In this document: piece after piece, positions 60,505 through 64,000 of the stretch
How positions within the stretch are numbered: the stretch's first letter is position 1
How the letters are laid out: every line of letters starts with the position of its first letter
NCBI GenBank assembly: GCA_028554755.1
Contig: JAPTOF010000011.1
Location: 5,360,501 to 5,424,500 of the forward strand
DNA: 64,000 bases
DNA from: Cordia subcordata
Taxonomy: Eukaryota > Streptophyta > Magnoliopsida > Boraginales > Cordiaceae
Reading direction: 5' to 3'
Program-made: the position numbers and the translations under genes
Notes under the pieces: model-generated
Databases searched by the model: none
Told to the model about the DNA's origin: nothing
The model's input: only the letters and a program-made list of their open reading frames with translations

Positions 60505-61453
60505 CGAACATATTTCTATATAAATTGTCAATTTCCTCAGACCAACTCTTATTATAATTATCCACATTCAAACACTATTTATGATTTTTCTAACTGTGCA
60601 GTAATTGGGGTACAAGAATAAAGGGTAAATTGCATTTTACCCACCTTGTGTTTTGGCGAAATTGTATAAAACTCTTTATATTTCAAAACTCGCTAATAAC
60701 TCATGCTACAAAAAATGTTATACAAAACCTCAAATATTTTAGGGCATGTACAACATTATCTATAACATCTGTGTTAGCAAGATTCTATAGGGTTTTAATG
60801 AGTTCTAAAATGAAAGGAAATTTATGCAACTTTAAAAAAATATAATGGGATAAAATGTATTTTATCCAAAAATATATAAGTGGTTAGTCACTGCCAAGTG
60901 TTATATATATCATCTAATGATTGAATCAAATAATGGTCCCAAAAAAGGACTTTTGAGTTATTACCCTGAATAATAATTTCATTTCGTTTCAAATTAATTC
61001 TATAATATTTAGCCACATTAATTCCATGGTAATTCCTCCATGATAAAATATTTTCTCATCTAGGCACCTATAACAAATTCCTAAAAACATTTGGGGTTCA
61101 ATTTCTCATTTCAATAACTATTGTGATACCACCAAATGTCACTTTTGTGTGCATGAACCAGCTAGTAATTAGGAGTTTAGTGAACAAGACAACATGAACC
61201 ATCTCTTTCCACATAGTTTCTAACTAAAATTCCAGCTATGGACATCCGTTTCTTGAGGTGTCTTCTCATGTCTCACCCTGTTTGCAATTTCTTTGCTTGC
61301 CATTTCTCTTTCTCAAACACACACAGATACACGCACATTATTCTTGCTTGTGATTCTGGTTTATTTGTCTTTCTGTGTATCGAAGTGCTTACACTGGTGA
61401 ATTGGTGAATCAAATATTGTTCCAGAAGGACATTGAGAAAAGAAAGAAAAAAG
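60505..61453 (+). promoter_or_regulatory. 5' flank of the plus-strand CHX gene
   Basis: This matches 34502-35300 in reverse. It contains the MITE at 60625-60868. The last 150 bp before the ATG at 61454 are pyrimidine-rich and likely the 5' leader. I cannot single out transcription factor sites. Confidence 0.55.
60625..60868. repeat. MITE with about 70-bp inverted arms (best copy)
   Basis: The left arm starts gggtaaattgcattttaccc, followed by accttgtgttttggcgaaat. The right arm, reversed, starts ggataaaatacattttatcc, then matches through aaagttgcataaa and tagaactcattaa. The centre is short and AT-rich. Related copies are at 6495, 15826 and 35005, with single arms at 32795 and 63013. The ends are themselves near-palindromes (aaatgcatttt). 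Confidence 0.65.
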
Positions 61454-64000
61454 ATGGATCTGTGGAACAAGCAAAATTCTGATGCTGATGGCTTTTGCAG
61501 GAGGGCCATGACCATTAAGGTGGCAAGTATAGCTGTCAACATGTTAGGCTTCTTCTTCGCTGTGTTCTTATGCAACTGCTTGCACATGCTTTTGCGGCCT
61601 ATTTCTCAACCTCGCATCATTTCTGAATCAATAGTAATTTCTATCTCCATCTCATTTTCTCCATATTCGTAGCAATTGCAATAAGAGATTTTGTAACATT
61701 ATTCTTCAGATAAATTTCGAAGAATGTGAGACTGATTCTATATAGTGAAAGTTTCGTGAATCAGACTACTCGTTATTTTGTTGTGGTACAAACCTGTCTT
61801 CTCTTGATGGAACTTAATATTGTTTGGCATTTATGGTTCGTTACGGGCTGTTTGCAGGTAGGATTATTCCTCAGCAATCTAAACATTGTACGGAAAAGGT
61901 TAAACAAAGAGGTAGGAACAACTTTGAATTACATTGTGGATGTTGGCATGGTTTTCCACATGTTTGTGGTAGGCCTTGAAATAGATCCAAACATCTTTCT
62001 TCAGATACCTCTCCCTGAAGCAAAAGTGGCTTGTACTGCAATGCTGTCAACATTCGTTCTAGCTTCTTTACTTGTTCCATTTTTGCGTATTCCAGGAAAT
62101 TCAGACAATACATTTAACGTCTGCTTGTCGGTAATGATCTCGGGTACTTCTTCTCCGCTTCTAACCCGTCTGATTACTGACCTGAAAATTGGCAAATCGG
62201 ATATCGGACGGTTTGTGGTATCAGCCGGAGTCCATTCTGATGTCATATCCACTCTCATTTTCTCTATTGGATTCATTGCTTTTGAGCCCGGTATAGATTT
62301 TAAGCTTCGGAGTGGATATGCTATCTTCAAGATGTCTACAGGGCTACTGATCCAAATAGTTATGGCAGCAAAGCTGACTCCTTCGCTCATGAAATGGGTG
62401 AATGAGGAAAACCCCGAGGGGAAGCCTTTCAAAGGCTCACATCTGGTTCTGTCAATAGCATATGTGGTCATGGCATGCAGTTTTTCACCAATTTATGGGG
62501 AATATAACAAGGTTTTGAGTGCATTTTTTGCTGGGGTTTTCATGCCAAGAGAAGGAAGGATATCAAAGTTGATGATTAGTAAGGTTAACTATTTCTTTAG
62601 CACCATCTTCTATCCGCTATTTTTCTTTTGGGTAGGCATTGAGGCTGCACTATCAGAATTTGAGGCTGGCTTGGTTTCTACTTGGACGACGCTAATTTGC
62701 CTTTTCCTGATTTCAACAGTTGGAAAGGTTATCGGATCTTCAGTCTCTGGAGTCCTGTTAGGATTTCATTGGCCAGAATCAATTGCCATTGGATTGTTTT
62801 TGACTGTCAAGGGTCACTTTCAGGTTTACTTGGCTATAACTGCCTGGAAAGTGAGCAGCTTCTCTTTTTCTTCTCTTTTTATCACATCCTTTTTCTTTTC
62901 ATTGATCTCTAGCACATGTACAATAATGACAGAAAAAACAGCTACTAATTATGGGCTACTAATTAAAGAAGCCAGCCAAATATTTGCCGTGGAAAAGACA
63001 CATAATTTCGGATAAAATGCATTTTACCTCTCCGTGTTTTACCAAAGTCGTATAAAACCTTCTGTATTTCCAAAACTTTCTAATACTTCTATTTTTATGC
63101 GGAGGCTGTCAACCATACAGTGATATGCTTCTATGTGGTGCAGGAAACTAATAACAATCTAAGAATTTCGTGAATTTCGTTCTGGAAGTTTTGTTTTGTC
63201 ACATTATCTCCATAACAATGCAGATGAAACTCATGAAAATCTCTTCCAGCATTGCAATGATATTAGTGATCCTCATCACAATCATCTTCAAGCCATTGGT
63301 GGTGGAAAAGATAATAGAACGTGCAAGGAAACGCTCGAGGACTCAGCAAATGGCATTACAGTGTCTTAGTCCTTCCAACGAGCTTCGCATCTTGCTCTGC
63401 ATTCGGGGACCTAAAAATGCCTCATCTTCCATTAACTTCATGGAGATTTCCAGAGGACCACCTGTCCCTGGAATCATTGTTTATCTGACAGATATGATTG
63501 AACTAACTGATAAGATAGCAGCCACTCTGACTCATACTGAAGGTGTTGATGCAGTCACAGTCACCGAAGCTGAAGTTGTCGAAATGAGGAAGCAAATCAC
63601 TAGTGCTGTTGATGCTTATACAAGAAAGGCTGGGGAAGGCATCACTGTTCGGCGAACGCTTGCACTTTCGACAATAAATAACTTGCATCAGGACATAAGC
63701 ATCCTAGCTCAGGACCTTATGGTTTCTCTTGTCGTATTGCCATTTCACAAGCATCAGGAGGAGGACGGTAGACTTGGCATGGGTCATTCAGGGTATCGCC
63801 ATGTGAATCGTAAGGTACAATGGCTTTCCTCATCCAGATTAACAATGAGTATGGACACTAACAAACACTCAATTGAATGAAATTCAAAGCTGCAACAAGT
63901 ACCCCCATTCCCTGGAAATATTATATATTCCTCAATTGGCTGATGGGCATACTAATTAACTACTTACAGGTTCTGCGGAATGCCCCATGCTCCGTGGGAA
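61454..64000 (+). CDS. CHX: Cation/H+ exchanger (CHX family, CHX28-like), second copy, cut by the window end
   Basis: The exons are 61454-61633, 61858-62850, 63224-63814 and 63970 onward (only VLRNAPCSVG is inside the window). Each junction is phase 0 with GT..AG introns at the same places as in the minus-strand copy, and exons 1-3 have exactly the same lengths (180, 993 and 591 bp). The start MDLWNKQNSDADGF is chosen by match to the first copy. The membrane domain and the soluble C-terminal start are intact; the AGVHSDVIS motif is shared. The first 35 residues differ at 12 places from the first copy, while residues 36-60 are identical and exon 2 differs at only about 20 of 331. Nothing suggests decay within the visible part. 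Role as for the other copy: monovalent cation/proton exchange. Confidence 0.92.
63013..63090 (+). repeat. MITE-arm fragment in CHX intron 2, second copy
   Basis: gataaaatgcattttacctc with the following tgttttaccaaagtcg matches the arm of the MITE at 60625. It is present at the same site of both CHX genes. No partner arm is visible in the intron. Confidence 0.55.

Overview
The window is nuclear DNA of a flowering plant, most likely a eudicot. It is AT-rich, its genes have plant-type introns, and the gene families are plant families: an MCTP protein with C2 domains, CHX cation/H+ exchangers and a kiwellin-like gene. The space between genes is packed with Copia and Gypsy LTR retrotransposons, SINEs and MITEs. 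I cannot name the species. About 9 kb carries genes or gene remains. Most of the rest is repeat DNA in several insertion layers.

Layout. 1-8.1 kb is AT-rich repeat land: two copies of a GGTTTGG-rich inverted-repeat element (one split by a hAT-like element), a complete minus-strand SINE with 13-bp target-site duplications, and a MITE. 8.1-15.5 kb is an MCTP gene with an uninterrupted 1007-codon reading frame and a probable 3.3-kb leader intron holding a SINE and a MITE. 15.8-22.4 kb has a MITE, a broken kiwellin pseudogene, a truncated SINE, a PIF/Harbinger-like element and a minus-strand solo-LTR-like repeat. 22.49-35.3 kb holds one half of a segmental duplication: a flank segment, a nearly complete but decayed Copia element, nested MITEs and an intact four-exon CHX gene on the minus strand. 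35.3-44 kb has simple repeats, a tandem pair of about 1-kb LTRs, a Copia 3' end and a 1.74-kb Mutator-like element with a perfect 9-bp duplication and a 140-bp C-rich tandem repeat. 44-59 kb is a nest of LTR elements. An old Copia element is split by a 1.7-kb LTR-like repeat and by a compact gag-only retrotransposon, and is flanked by two inverted pieces of one Gypsy family. 59.6-64 kb is the second half of the duplication: the same flank, then a plus-strand CHX gene that runs off the window edge.

The main structural result is the CHX duplication. The two genes share coding sequence, all three intron positions, promoter DNA, a MITE in the promoter and repeat DNA inside intron 2. The flank segment at 22.5-23.3 kb lies in the same direction as its partner at 59.6-60.5 kb, but the adjoining CHX gene is reversed. 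This fits a duplication followed by inversion of about 23.34-35.30 kb.

The second result is a nest at 49-57 kb in which a 2.67-kb gag-protease retroelement lacking integrase and reverse transcriptase cut an older Copia pol gene, leaving a perfect CTAAG duplication. The MCTP protein (ER-plasma membrane contacts, plasmodesmata) and the CHX exchangers (monovalent cations) have no evident joint pathway; their proximity looks incidental. I found no rRNA or functional tRNA gene and no CRISPR array.
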